Shown here piece by piece: positions 8,254-16,077 of a stretch of DNA of 64,000 bases. Each line of letters begins with the position of its first letter. The first letter of the stretch is position 1. The stretch comes from Desulfurobacteriaceae bacterium (GTDB taxonomy: Bacteria; Aquificota; Aquificia; Desulfurobacteriales; Desulfurobacteriaceae). The stretch spans positions 1 to 64,000 of the forward strand of contig JAMOTD010000006.1 of assembly GCA_027068415.1 (NCBI GenBank), in the 5' to 3' direction. The position numbers and the translations under genes were made by a program. The notes beneath the pieces are model-generated. The model searched no databases. It saw only the letters and a list, made by a program, of their open reading frames with translations, and was not told the origin of the DNA.

Positions 8254-9186
8254 GACCTTAAAGCGCCTGCCCATGTCAACGAGGAGGGTTAGAACTTGGG
8301 GGAGCTCCGCCGGACTGGCAAACCTTTCAATTCCGTTTTCAAGGAGAAAGGAGCTCTGGGGTTTATAGAGAACCTCCTCAAAACCCGCCCCGGCGAGAAG
8401 TCCTCTTAACCTCGTAAAGTCAACGTCGGCGGTTAAGTCGGTCTCCCCCACTCCATCAAGGTAGTCATCAACGAGCCTTCCCTCCCTGTAAGCCCTGAAG
8501 CTCCTCTTAGAGGCAACCTCACGGCAACTACCACCGTAGTCAAAGGTTATAAAAAGCCCCCTCCTTAACTTCCCCGCCAGAGCTCTAAAAAACTCCTCCC
8601 AGCCGATAAAGAAGGGATATTCGCACCCCTCCTCCGGCTCGCAGGGGAGCTCCCCCCTAAAAGGCCTGAGCTCCTCGGCCAGCCTCCCCTCCCGCTCCAC
8701 AACGAAAACCTCGTAGAGCTCCCCGCCCATCTTTAGAATCCTCTTAAAGGGAAAGGCGTCAAAGAGCTCGTTTGAAACTACAACCCCCTCAAGGGAGCCC
8801 GGGAGTTCCTCTAAACCCCTCAGCCACTTAACCTTTCCCCCGAGCCACCAGGGAGGCTTCCTCCTCTCAACGAAGTAGTACTCCCGGGGGTTTAAATACT
8901 CAATCAGGTCTTTTGCTAAAAAGCCCTTACCTCCGCCGACTTCAACGATAACCGGAGGGAGGGAGAGCTCCTCAATTTTCCTTTTTATGAATGAGGCAAC
9001 AACTCTTCCGAAGAGGGGGGAGAGCTCCGGGGCCGTAAAGAAGTCCTCGCCGGGGGAGTTTAAAAGCCTCTTCCCGGTGTAGTAGCCGAACTCGGGGTGG
9101 TAAAGGGAAAGGTAAACAAACCGGTCAAAGGGAATTGCCCCTCTTTCCCGGAGCTCGGAGAGGAGAAAGTCTAAAGGGCTACCCAC
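8233..9186 (-). CDS. MidA/NDUFAF7-type SAM-dependent methyltransferase (COG1565)
   Basis: 317 residues. The N-terminal segment has HPEFGYYTG and EDFFTAPELSPLFG, which are characteristic of the COG1565 family. The SAM-binding motif VEVGGGKGFLAKDL lies near 105-118, and SNELFDAFPFKR is the family's second signature. Eukaryotic relatives methylate an arginine of respiratory complex I; the bacterial substrate is not known. The start overlaps the dprA stop by 16 bases, so it is the last gene of the pgeF-dprA operon. Confidence 0.88.
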   Translation of the reverse strand: MGSPLDFLLSELRERGAIPFDRFVYLSLYHPEFGYYTGKRLLNSPGEDFFTAPELSPLFGRVVASFIKRKIEELSLPPVIVEVGGGKGFLAKDLIEYLNPREYYFVERRKPPWWLGGKVKWLRGLEELPGSLEGVVVSNELFDAFPFKRILKMGGELYEVFVVEREGRLAEELRPFRGELPCEPEEGCEYPFFIGWEEFFRALAGKLRRGLFITFDYGGSCREVASKRSFRAYREGRLVDDYLDGVGETDLTADVDFTRLRGLLAGAGFEEVLYKPQSSFLLENGIERFASPAELPQVLTLLVDMGRRFKVLAGQVG

Positions 9187-10177
9187 TTTACACCCTCTCT
9201 TTTAACAAATCCCGAAATCTCAAGGCGGGAAAGGGCTCTGATAACGTAGCCTATCCCCTTACCCAAGGCGCAAGCCAGCTCGTCGGCACTTAAAGGCCTC
9301 TCCTTAAGGAGGCTGTAGACCTCACCGTACTCCTCAGGCTCTCTCCTTTTAAGCTCCTTTGTTTTTAGGGGAAGACACTCTAAGAGCTCCTCAAATTCAA
9401 CGAGGGGAGTTGCCCCCTCCTTTAAGAGCCTGTTGGTTCCCCGGCTGAAGGGGGAGTCTATGTTTCCGGGAACTACGAAGACCTCCTTTCCCATATCAAG
9501 GGCGTAGTCCACAGTTATAAAAGTACCACTTCTCTCCTTAGCCTCAACTACAACAACGGCGTCGGAGAGTGCGCTTATGAGTCTGTTCCTCCTCGGAAAG
9601 TACTCTTTCCTTGCCCCCGTCCCGAGGGGAAACTCGGATAGTACTCCTCCGCCGGCCTCAGCAATCCGATGGGCAAGGGAAGCATTTGAAGGGGGGTAAA
9701 TCCGGTCAAGGGAGCTCCCCAAAACCGCAACGGTCCTCCCTCCGCCCGCAAGGGCTCCCCTGTGGGCAGCAGAGTCAATCCCGAGCGCAAGGCCGCTGAT
9801 AACAATTATTCCCCTCTCTGAGAGAAACCTTCCCAGCCGGTAGGCAACCCTCCTACCGTAGTCAGAGCACCTCCTTGAGCCCACAACGGCAACAGAGCCC
9901 CCTTCAGGGAGCTTCCCCCACAGGTAAAGGGCAAGGGGAGGCTGCGGGGCCGAAAGGAGCGAAAGAGGGTAGTCGCCGTCAACGGCGGTTATAACCTTAA
10001 AGCCCCTCCTCTCCGCCTCCTCAAGCTCCTTCCGGGCAAGGGGGAGCTCCGCATCAAGGTTAAGGGCTCTCCTCCTGAGGGCCTCCTCAAGGGAGCCGTA
10101 CCTCTCCCTGAGGGAGCGGAACTTTGAAAATCCAAAACCCTTTTAAGGTGAAGGGCAAGAACAAGAAGTCTTTCCAC
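9171..10177 (-). pseudogene. dprA: DprA (DNA processing protein), interrupted by a -1 frameshift
   Basis: DprA loads RecA on incoming single-stranded DNA during transformation. The Rossmann-like core is complete in one frame: VAVVGSRRCSDYG, ISGLALGIDSAAHRGAL, VLGSSLDRIYP, SEFPLG, FPRRNRLISALS and VVEAKERSGTFITVDYAL, with a C-terminal winged-helix segment. The first 17 residues (GTG at 10177, MERLLVLALHLKRVLDF) are in another frame. The two join smoothly if one T is added to the T run at 10127-10130. The core frame has no ATG, GTG or TTG between its upstream stop and the Rossmann domain region near 9884. The start overlaps the pgeF stop (TAGTG). Either a real mutation, an assembly error, or less likely programmed shifting. 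Confidence 0.75.
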
Positions 10178-10779
10178 TACAGCAGCCTTATTGCAGATAG
10201 AGTTCTCTTTTCGGTCTTTTCCCTCCTGTATGAGTAGTAAAGGTCATTTTGACAGGAGGGGCAGAGGTTTAAGTCCTCAACCTCCTCAACTCCGGCGGCC
10301 TTTAACTGAATTCGGTTTGCGAGCTTAAGGTCAAAAAGGTACTTCCCCCCTCCCAGCTCCCTAAAGCAGGCCTCGTACTCCCTGTTAAAGAGCTTTTTAA
10401 CGTCGTAGCCCACCTCATAACAACTGCCGCAAATCCCAACGCCGAGAATCGCCTTTTTTACCCTCGTAAACCTTGCCATGTAGGAGACGGCGTTAAAGGT
10501 TATTCCCTTTAAAGTCCCCCTCCAGCCGGCGTGGACAACCCCGACCGCCCCCTCACCTACGAGGAAAATAGGAAGACAGTCGGCAGTTAAGACCCCTATC
10601 CAGAGCTCTCTGTTGTCGGTAATCAAACTGTCTGCCCGGGGAATTCTCGCCGTTCTCCTTCCCACAAAGAAGACGTCCGCTCCGTGAACCTGAATCGGGG
10701 TTATTACGGGAAGACCTTTTATCTCTTTAATTTCCCTGCCGTCGGCAGGCTTGCGGGATATGAAAATCTCGTAGTCCAT
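10177..10779 (-). CDS. pgeF: PgeF/YfiH-type laccase-domain protein (peptidoglycan editing factor)
   Basis: 200 residues. The family signature is clear: QVHGADV (32-38), LTADCLPIFLV, VVHAGWRGTLKG and a C-terminal CPSCQNDLYYSYRREK. The His, Cys and His of these motifs bind zinc or copper. E. coli YfiH hydrolyses misincorporated L-Ser from UDP-MurNAc; related proteins act as purine nucleoside phosphorylases. No ribosome site precedes the ATG at 10779. The gap to the divergent gene is only 17 bases, and a TAAAAT placed as a -10 element would give a nearly leaderless message. Confidence 0.9.
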   Translation of the reverse strand: MDYEIFISRKPADGREIKEIKGLPVITPIQVHGADVFFVGRRTARIPRADSLITDNRELWIGVLTADCLPIFLVGEGAVGVVHAGWRGTLKGITFNAVSYMARFTRVKKAILGVGICGSCYEVGYDVKKLFNREYEACFRELGGGKYLFDLKLANRIQLKAAGVEEVEDLNLCPSCQNDLYYSYRREKTEKRTLSAIRLL

Positions 10780-10784
10780 AGTGG

Positions 10785-10794
10785 TAGAATTTTA
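10785..10794. promoter_or_regulatory. Overlapping divergent -10-like elements in a 17-bp gap
   Basis: TAGAAT (10785-10790) on the plus strand and TAAAAT (10789-10794) on the minus strand are each spaced so that transcription would begin at or within about three bases of the divergent start codons at 10797 and 10779. Neither gene has a Shine-Dalgarno sequence. The -35 regions are weak, so this is tentative. Confidence 0.3.
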
Positions 10795-10796
10795 GC

Positions 10797-11183
10797 ATGG
10801 TAGTCGTAAAAGAAGAGAGGAGAGCTTTTCCGCCCCTTTACCTCCTTAAGCCCTCTCAACAGTTTCAGCTCTTTGAGGATAAGGTTGAGGAAATTGTTGA
10901 TGGCTTTGCGTTGGAGAGAACGACAAACAGGGCCCTAAGGGAAGTTATGAAGAGGAAGGGGTGGAAGAGGATAAGGAAGATGAAGAAGCGGTTTAAGAGG
11001 TTTGACTCTTACCCATTAGAGGCAAGAAAGATAATATACAACGCCTTCTACAGGCTCTTCCAGAGGCTTGACTGGGCAGAAAGCTCGGGAAGTGAAAGGG
11101 AGATTGAGTATAAGGTCTGGATTACCTCCTCAATTGACTACCTTTACAAACTTGTAAACCTGATAGAGGAGAGGTATGGTTGA
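10797..11183 (+). CDS. Unrecognised basic protein
   Basis: 128 residues, strongly basic in the centre (RKMKKRFKRF near 60-69), predicted helical, no membrane segment or signal peptide. I do not recognise a family. The ATG follows a possible -10 element directly and no ribosome site is visible, so the message may be leaderless. The next frame begins inside its last codons (overlap of eight bases), which indicates an operon with the two following unknown genes. The coding status is supported by this overlap and by codon usage like the neighbours (AGG Arg, AAG Lys). Confidence 0.65.
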   Translation: MVVVKEERRAFPPLYLLKPSQQFQLFEDKVEEIVDGFALERTTNRALREVMKRKGWKRIRKMKKRFKRFDSYPLEARKIIYNAFYRLFQRLDWAESSGSEREIEYKVWITSSIDYLYKLVNLIEERYG

Positions 11184-11526
11184 GCTCTCTTCAAGATGGA
11201 TTCTTCAGGAGCTCTTCGTTGACCCTTCTTTTGAGGGGGAGCTCGGAGAGGGGGAGCTCTACCTGAAAGTGGCAAGCGAAGTGGAGAAGAGGGACAAAGA
11301 GCACCTCTTGGTAGTGGTTGAGCTTTCGGGCTCGGTAATAAATAAAAAAACTCAGGTGGCAAACTTCAGGTTCGTAAACACGACAGAGGTTGAGGCCTCT
11401 GCAAGGAGGAAGAAGAGCGCCGTAAAGAAGGTTGAGGAGAGGAGGAAGAGCGAGCTGTTAACGCTCCTTCCCCTCTACCTTTTAAAGGCGGGAATCATAC
11501 TGAGGAAGGTAAAGGTTGAGCTGTAG
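11176..11526 (+). CDS. Unrecognised small protein
   Basis: 116 residues. The first half alternates in a beta-strand-like pattern (GELYLKVASEV, LLVVVELSGSVI, VANFRFVN); the middle is a charged helix rich in Arg/Lys/Glu; the end is hydrophobic (LLTLLPLYLLKAGIILRKVKVEL). No family is recognised. It overlaps the upstream gene by eight bases and the downstream gene by 11 bases, so all three are probably translated together. Confidence 0.6.
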   Translation: MVELSSRWILQELFVDPSFEGELGEGELYLKVASEVEKRDKEHLLVVVELSGSVINKKTQVANFRFVNTTEVEASARRKKSAVKKVEERRKSELLTLLPLYLLKAGIILRKVKVEL

Positions 11527-12247
11527 CTGCAGGAAGGGAAAAAGGCTCTCGTCAATTGAGAGTAAGGAGATTGAGAGGCTAATAACCTTTGTCAAGGAAA
11601 ACCCCGAGGCCTTCAGGCTGATTTTGGAGGTGGTCAACAGCTTCAGGCCGACAGATTCGGATAGGGTAAAGGCCGAGAGGGTCTTTTTAGCCGTTAAGGA
11701 CATCTTAGAGCTGGGGCTTCTGAGCTACAGCAAGGCGGAGAAGGTCTTAACTATTCTGAAGGAGTTTTTCGTAGGAGGGTGCGACAAGAGGAGGGGAGAC
11801 TTCCTTGAAATCCTGATTTCAAAACTGGGACCCTTTACATTTAGGGGAAGGTACAGAAGGAGCAATCAGTGTAAGGTTTTTAAGGGAAAGAGGAAGCTAT
11901 CTGAGAAGGAAATTGACGTGGCCTTTTCCGGCAGGGGAGTTTTAGAGCTCCACGAGTGTAAAGTCAACATGGTTAGGCAGTGGAGAGACCCGTTAAACAA
12001 GAGGGGAAAAAGAGGGAGCAAGCTCAACTTCTTAAACTCCCTTCCCAAAGAGTGTGGAGGCGAGAAGAGGGTAGTTCCCTGCTGTAGCGGCCTTGACGGG
12101 GAGCTGGGAGCCGAGTACGTGAGGCTGGTCTTCCGCTTTTACGGGTACAGGAATATTAAAGTAATAGGTAGGGAAGAAATTTTTGAAAGGTTAATTGAGA
12201 GGTTAAAATGGTCTTCAGGGACAGGAGAGAGGCCGGGGAGCTCTTAG
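11516..12247 (+). CDS. Possible PD-(D/E)XK-fold nuclease, family not recognised
   Basis: About 243 residues from a TTG start (11516) preceded by GAGGAAGG. The N-terminal half is helical. In the C-terminal half EIDVAF (about 126-131) followed by a strand and LELHECKVN (about 138-146) fits the IxD...ExK core of PD-(D/E)XK nucleases, with a later strand VVPCCSG. Seven cysteines are present, including CSC at the N-terminus. The pattern is short and could be chance, so nuclease function is an inference. The gene overlaps the phosphoribosyltransferase gene by 40 bases. Confidence 0.5.
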   Translation: MSCSCRKGKRLSSIESKEIERLITFVKENPEAFRLILEVVNSFRPTDSDRVKAERVFLAVKDILELGLLSYSKAEKVLTILKEFFVGGCDKRRGDFLEILISKLGPFTFRGRYRRSNQCKVFKGKRKLSEKEIDVAFSGRGVLELHECKVNMVRQWRDPLNKRGKRGSKLNFLNSLPKECGGEKRVVPCCSGLDGELGAEYVRLVFRFYGYRNIKVIGREEIFERLIERLKWSSGTGERPGSS

Positions 12248-12876
12248 CTCAGGCAATATTAAAGAAGTTTGACGGGGAGCTGATTGACCCGGTTGTCGTT
12301 GCAATCCCCCGGGGAGGGGTGGTCGTTGCTGAGCCGATAGCAGAGGCACTGGGAGCTCCCATAGACCTCGTAATACCGAGGAAAATCGGAGCTCCCTTCA
12401 ACGAAGAGTTCGCAATAGGGGCGGTAACCGAGGACGGAACAATCCTCCTTAACCCCACGATAACCCCCGAGTTTGCCGCCAGACTGGGGATAACCGAAGA
12501 GTACACAAGGAGGAAAGCTGCCGAGGAGATTGCCGAGATTGAGAGGAGGAGGAGAAAGTACCTGTCGGGATTAGGGAAAATCCCCAAAGAGGGAAGGGAC
12601 GTAATACTGGTTGACGACGGAATAGCAACGGGACTTACGGTAAAGGCCGCAATAGCCTCCCTGAAGAAGGAGAGACCCAACAGGATAATCCTTGCCGTTC
12701 CGGTAATGCCTGCAGATAAGGTTCCCGAATTTAAGGAGCTGGTTGACGAGCTCGTAGTCCTCTACGCCCCTATAGAGTTCAGTGCTGTAGGGCAGTTCTA
12801 CTACGACTTTTCCCAGACGGCTGACGAGGAGGTCATTGAAATCCTCAGGAGAAACAGGGAAAAGTTCGGCGGCTGA
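12208..12876 (+). CDS. Phosphoribosyltransferase-family protein (COG1926 type)
   Basis: 222 residues. The PRPP-binding loop VILVDDGIATGLT (about 131-143) is clear. The N-terminal part has VVVAIPRGGVVVAEPIA and DLVIPRKIGAPFNEEFAIGAV, characteristic of the stand-alone COG1926 group rather than a known purine or pyrimidine salvage enzyme. The substrate is not known. The TGA stop (12874-12876) abuts the stop of a decayed gene on the other strand with no space for a terminator. Confidence 0.88.
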   Translation: MVFRDRREAGELLAQAILKKFDGELIDPVVVAIPRGGVVVAEPIAEALGAPIDLVIPRKIGAPFNEEFAIGAVTEDGTILLNPTITPEFAARLGITEEYTRRKAAEEIAEIERRRRKYLSGLGKIPKEGRDVILVDDGIATGLTVKAAIASLKKERPNRIILAVPVMPADKVPEFKELVDELVVLYAPIEFSAVGQFYYDFSQTADEEVIEILRRNREKFGG

Positions 12877-13252
12877 TTACCTTCCCCCCGCTCCTCCCCC
12901 ACCGAAGCCTCCTCCCCCGCCGAAGGAGCTCCCTCCACCACATCCGCCGGAAAGGGAGGATATTAAGCTGTTTACCTCGGAGTAGCCAGAGCTGAAGTGA
13001 GCCCCAGATGATAAGGGGTATAGGTTAAAGGTGTAGAAGAGAACCCTGCCGAACAGGAGAAGGATGAGAATAAGGGCTCCGGTAAAGAGGAAGGAGAAAA
13101 GGGCGAGGAGTTTAATCAGGGCACTTCCCCGCCTGTTAACAAAGCGGCCGGAAAGGAGGGGATTTGAGTAGTTAAGGAGGCTCTCTATTCCCCTTTAAGG
13201 AGCTTTAGGCCGGTGATGTCGGAGTTTAACCTCAACCTCCGTGCCATCTCCT
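12877..13252 (-). pseudogene. Remnant of a Gly-tailed membrane protein (DUF2207/TPM-like), frameshifted
   Basis: The end of this stretch on the minus strand, from about 13190 down to TAA at 12877-12879, encodes two hydrophobic segments (LFSFLFTGALILILLLFG and nearby) and ends in a Gly-rich tail with GGGGGFGGGGAGGR. Such tails end DUF2207 and TPM-domain membrane proteins, which often sit next to lemA. Upstream the sense continues in another frame ([18 protein letters not shown]) that ends at a TAG near 13193. No start codon or full N-terminal domain is present. I read this as the 3' remnant of a gene whose 5' part was lost. Family assignment rests mainly on the tail and context. Confidence 0.55.
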
Positions 13253-13864
13253 TTATATAGAGAGGCTTGAAAACCCTCTTATCGTCTTCATAAGGAAAGA
13301 CAGGAGCTCCCTCTCGTAAGGCTCCCGGGGAAGGGAGCCCTTAATCACCACCTCAAGGTAGAAGAGCTTCTTAAAGCCGAAGGCAGAAGCTATCAGGTTT
13401 GAGGGAAAGGTGTCGGCAAGGGTGTTAAACTCCTGAACTACGTTGTAGGTGTACCTGTGTCGGGCAATCTACTCTTCAACCTCCTTCGCCGCTTGAGTAA
13501 GCTCCTTAACCAGCGAGGAGGTTTTAAGCTCGGGGTAGCTCTCAACGGTAAGGAGGAGGTTGCCTAAAACGGTCCTGCTTTCTGCCTCAAGCTTTCCTAT
13601 TTCGGCTGGGGAGGAGCTCTTTAAAACAGAACTCCTTAACCTGGCAATCTCCTCAAGGGTCTCCTTCTCAAACTTCCCGTAGCTCTTAACCGCTTCAAGG
13701 AGCTCGTTTAAAAGGTCAAGCCTCTTCTTAAGGGCAACCCTTATTTGGTTGAGGGTGGCCTCTGCACCGTTTTTGAGCTGCTGAAACCTGTTGTAGGTTG
13801 AGACGGTATAGAGAAAAGCTCCTGCCAAAAGTAGGAAAAAAACGAAAAAGACAAGAAACTTCAA
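13253..13864 (-). pseudogene. lemA: LemA-family protein, interrupted by an in-frame TAG
   Basis: LemA proteins have one N-terminal membrane segment and a helical bundle. Residues 4-24 are hydrophobic, and [25 protein letters not shown] and a following ELLEAVKSY are typical. The frame stops at TAG 13469-13471 after 131 residues, but in the same frame the sequence goes on with [15 protein letters not shown] and [14 protein letters not shown], which is the conserved LemA C-terminus. The TAG therefore replaces one codon of an otherwise intact gene. Past FGFKK the frame runs into foreign-looking residues until TAA at 13253-13255. A 131-residue truncated product may still be made. Confidence 0.75.
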
Positions 13865-13955
13865 GAGAACCTCCCGGTAAGGTTAGTTCAATCACACCAA
13901 ACCCCTTCTGTTAAAATCTTTAAGCCCAAAAACATTAAATCCGAAGGAGGAAGCT

Positions 13956-14225
13956 ATGGTTCTATCGTTCGGGGAGATAAATCAGCCCCACGAAATCGTA
14001 AACATCGCCTACGCCTTTGCTCAGCAAAAGCAAAAGAGCTGGTTTAACGGGGAGCTCCCCATTGATCCGGTAATGAGAGTGGTCTCAATGCTTGAGGAGC
14101 AGGCAAGGCAACTTCAGGCCGACGGAGTAAAGAACATCACAATCAAGATTTTGGAGGGAACTGACAAGGACGGCGATAAAGTAATAAACGTCTGGGGAAT
14201 GGGAACAATCGTAAAGCTTAAGTAG
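13956..14225 (+). CDS. Small protein of unknown function upstream of mtnP
   Basis: 89 residues, soluble, with a predicted helix (DPVMRVVSMLEEQARQLQADGV) followed by beta strands (NITIKILEG, KVINVWGMGTIVKLK). The shape recalls small single-domain proteins such as YbjQ or dodecin, but I cannot assign a family. GGAGGA lies just before the ATG. mtnP begins ten bases after the stop, so the two are probably co-transcribed. Confidence 0.75.
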   Translation: MVLSFGEINQPHEIVNIAYAFAQQKQKSWFNGELPIDPVMRVVSMLEEQARQLQADGVKNITIKILEGTDKDGDKVINVWGMGTIVKLK

Positions 14226-14235
14226 GGAGGAGAAG

Positions 14236-15090
14236 ATGAAAATAGGAGTAATAGGCGGAAGCGGCCTTTACGACATTGAAGGGTTAACCGACGTAAAGGA
14301 GATAAGGCTTGAAACTCCCTTCGGGGAGCCCTCAGACGCCTACATCTGCGGTAAACTGGGAGACAAAGAGGTTTACTTCCTTCCCCGCCACGGCAGGGGG
14401 CACGTCTACCTTCCTTCAGAAGTCCCCTACAGGGCAAACATCTACGGCTTTAAGATGCTCGGGGTTGACTGCATCATCTCTGTTAGCGCCGTAGGCTCAA
14501 TGAAGGAGGAGATTAAGCCCGGAGACTTCGTAATAGTCACCCAGTACTTTGACAGGACAAAGAACAGGCCTTCAACTTTTTTCGGGAACGGAATAGTTGC
14601 CCACATACCCTTTGACACCCCGACCTGCCCCTACCTCAACAAGGTCGTTTACGAGGCCTGCGTTGCAGAGGGAATTCCGGTCCACAAAGAGGGGACTTAC
14701 ATCTGCATTGAGGGACCCCAGTTCTCAACGAAAGCAGAGTCAAAAATCTACAGGAGCTGGGGAGTTGACGTAATCGGAATGACAAACATCCCCGAGGCAA
14801 AGCTCGCAAGGGAGGCAGAAATCCCCTACTCGGCGGTAGCCCTCGCAACCGACTACGACGTCTGGAAAGAGGGAGAAGAGGTCAACGTAGAAAAAGTTCT
14901 TGCAACTATGGCAAAGAACGTTGAGAACGCAAAGAAGATGTTAAAGAGGGTTATTGAAACCATTAAGCCCGAAGATATAGAGAACTCACCTGCCAAAACC
15001 GCACTGGTCGGGGCAATCCAGACCAAGCCCGAGTACATAAGTGAAGAGGCAAAGAAGAGGCTCTGGCTCCTCCTTAAGGACAGGATTTAA
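14236..15090 (+). CDS. mtnP: S-methyl-5'-thioadenosine phosphorylase
   Basis: 284 residues. The enzyme splits methylthioadenosine, a by-product of polyamine synthesis and SAM use, into adenine and methylthioribose-1-phosphate. The phosphate-binding start IGVIGGSGLYDIEGL (2-16) is followed by LPRHGRGH (51-58) and EGPQFSTKAES, and GMTNIPEAKLAREAEI near 175-190 has the catalytic region. Length is normal. The ribosome site GGGAGGAG precedes the ATG. A hairpin terminator follows. Confidence 0.96.
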   Translation: MKIGVIGGSGLYDIEGLTDVKEIRLETPFGEPSDAYICGKLGDKEVYFLPRHGRGHVYLPSEVPYRANIYGFKMLGVDCIISVSAVGSMKEEIKPGDFVIVTQYFDRTKNRPSTFFGNGIVAHIPFDTPTCPYLNKVVYEACVAEGIPVHKEGTYICIEGPQFSTKAESKIYRSWGVDVIGMTNIPEAKLAREAEIPYSAVALATDYDVWKEGEEVNVEKVLATMAKNVENAKKMLKRVIETIKPEDIENSPAKTALVGAIQTKPEYISEEAKKRLWLLLKDRI

Positions 15091-15095
15091 AACCC

Positions 15096-15112
15096 GGGGG
15101 CTTTTTGCCCCC
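15096..15112. terminator. Hairpin between convergent genes (mtnP and membrane protein)
   Basis: GGGGGC, loop TTTTT, GCCCCC form a 6-bp GC stem in the 23-base gap between two convergent genes. The T tract after the stem is poor on the plus strand; the minus strand has TTTTAAA a few bases past it. Probably a bidirectional terminator. Confidence 0.6.
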
Positions 15113-15113
15113 T

Positions 15114-15446
15114 TCACAAAACTTTAAAGATAAAAAGCCCTGTGAGAGCAAGGTTAACCAGAAAAGCCATCAAAACCTCTAAAGGGGTCAGCTTTCCCCG
15201 TCTCACCATTAAGTAGAGGATAAAAATGCCTACGAAGAAGTAGCCCGCCTGAACCAGAAAAAGGGCGTAAATGTCTTTTTGGGGTAAACTCTTAAAAATC
15301 TCAATAACGTCGGGCTCAAAGAAAGAAGAAATAAAGTAGGCGATGCCTATCCACCCGCCCAATGCCATGAGCAAAACGGCAAATGCGAAGAGGAAACGGT
15401 TAAACCTGAAGCTGCTACTACCTTTACTCTTTTCTATAACCGCCAC
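15114..15446 (-). CDS. Small membrane protein, related to its upstream neighbour
   Basis: 110 residues with three hydrophobic segments. The first, FLFAFAVLLMALGGWIGIA, closely resembles the last segment of the upstream gene (FLFSFIVFLIALGGWILI), so the two look like partial duplicates. No family recognised. It begins two bases after the end of the upstream gene. Confidence 0.65.
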   Translation of the reverse strand: MAVIEKSKGSSSFRFNRFLFAFAVLLMALGGWIGIAYFISSFFEPDVIEIFKSLPQKDIYALFLVQAGYFFVGIFILYLMVRRGKLTPLEVLMAFLVNLALTGLFIFKVL

Positions 15447-15448
15447 GA

Positions 15449-15985
15449 CTATCCTCCCCCATAAAAGCCTGAAACGATAAGAATCCAGCCCCCAAGGGCT
15501 ATTAGAAAAACGATAAAGGAGAAGAGAAAACCCGCACGGCGGAAGAGCCCAAGGGCAAAGTAGCCAAAAATAAGGAAGAGAAAACCGTAAACAATATGGT
15601 CAAGAAAGAAACAAGAAGTGTTATGAAATAGATGTCTCAATGGAAAAAAACGAGAAGTATTTTGAGACAGGCGCCTGAACAATGTATAGAGTTCCTCTAT
15701 GCTAAAGAAACAGTAGAGAAAAGAAGAAATAAAGAGTAGACCTGTACCAATAAGGAAATTAAAAAGAAGAAGAGCTAAAGAGAACCTATCAACAAAAGGG
15801 AGCTCCTCCCAAAACCCAGAAGGCTTCTTCTCCTCAAAAAACTTCAGCTTAAAGGGAATTAAGTAAAAGAGAGCGTAAGGAACGGCAAGGCTGACTACTG
15901 CATAGAACCCAAAAACAAGCCATTCAAGATATTTAAGGTTCATAAGAAACCCTCTGAAATGGAAACCAAAAGTTAGAAAGAGCAA
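15449..15985 (-). CDS. AT-rich membrane protein of unknown function
   Basis: 178 residues, about four hydrophobic segments, many Phe and Leu residues. The central soluble part contains an approximate internal repeat (SQNTSRFFPLRH and FHNTSCFFLDH). Base composition between about 15600 and 16070 is clearly richer in A+T than the flanks. No family recognised. The start codon choice is uncertain; a start at the later ATG that begins MNLKYLEWLVFGF would give a more usual N-terminus. Confidence 0.6.
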   Translation of the reverse strand: MLFLTFGFHFRGFLMNLKYLEWLVFGFYAVVSLAVPYALFYLIPFKLKFFEEKKPSGFWEELPFVDRFSLALLLFNFLIGTGLLFISSFLYCFFSIEELYTLFRRLSQNTSRFFPLRHLFHNTSCFFLDHIVYGFLFLIFGYFALGLFRRAGFLFSFIVFLIALGGWILIVSGFYGGG

Positions 15986-16057
15986 ATAGAGTAATAACTC
16001 TTCTTCCTACGGAGCCAGATATCCCCTCCAAAATTTTGATTTTAATACAACGCAAAT

Positions 16058-16063
16058 ATTATA
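16058..16063 (-). promoter_or_regulatory. Putative -10 element (TATAAT) for the membrane-protein pair
   Basis: A perfect TATAAT on the minus strand lies 73 bases upstream of the 15985 start in an AT-rich gap. No good -35 is visible. Confidence 0.35.
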
Positions 16064-16077
16064 ACCAAACCAAAACC

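Noticed and set aside
10120-10145. Programmed -1 frameshifting in dprA
   Set aside because: The only slip option is a single Phe codon on a T4 run; there is no canonical slippery heptamer, internal ribosome-like stimulator or clear downstream hairpin. A simple deletion is more likely, so it is reported as a frameshift only.
13469-13471. TAG as a recoded (pyrrolysine-type) codon in lemA
   Set aside because: The frame runs into unrelated sequence soon after, the neighbouring gene is frameshifted, and other genes use TAG as an ordinary stop (tnpB tail, hslV, pgeF).
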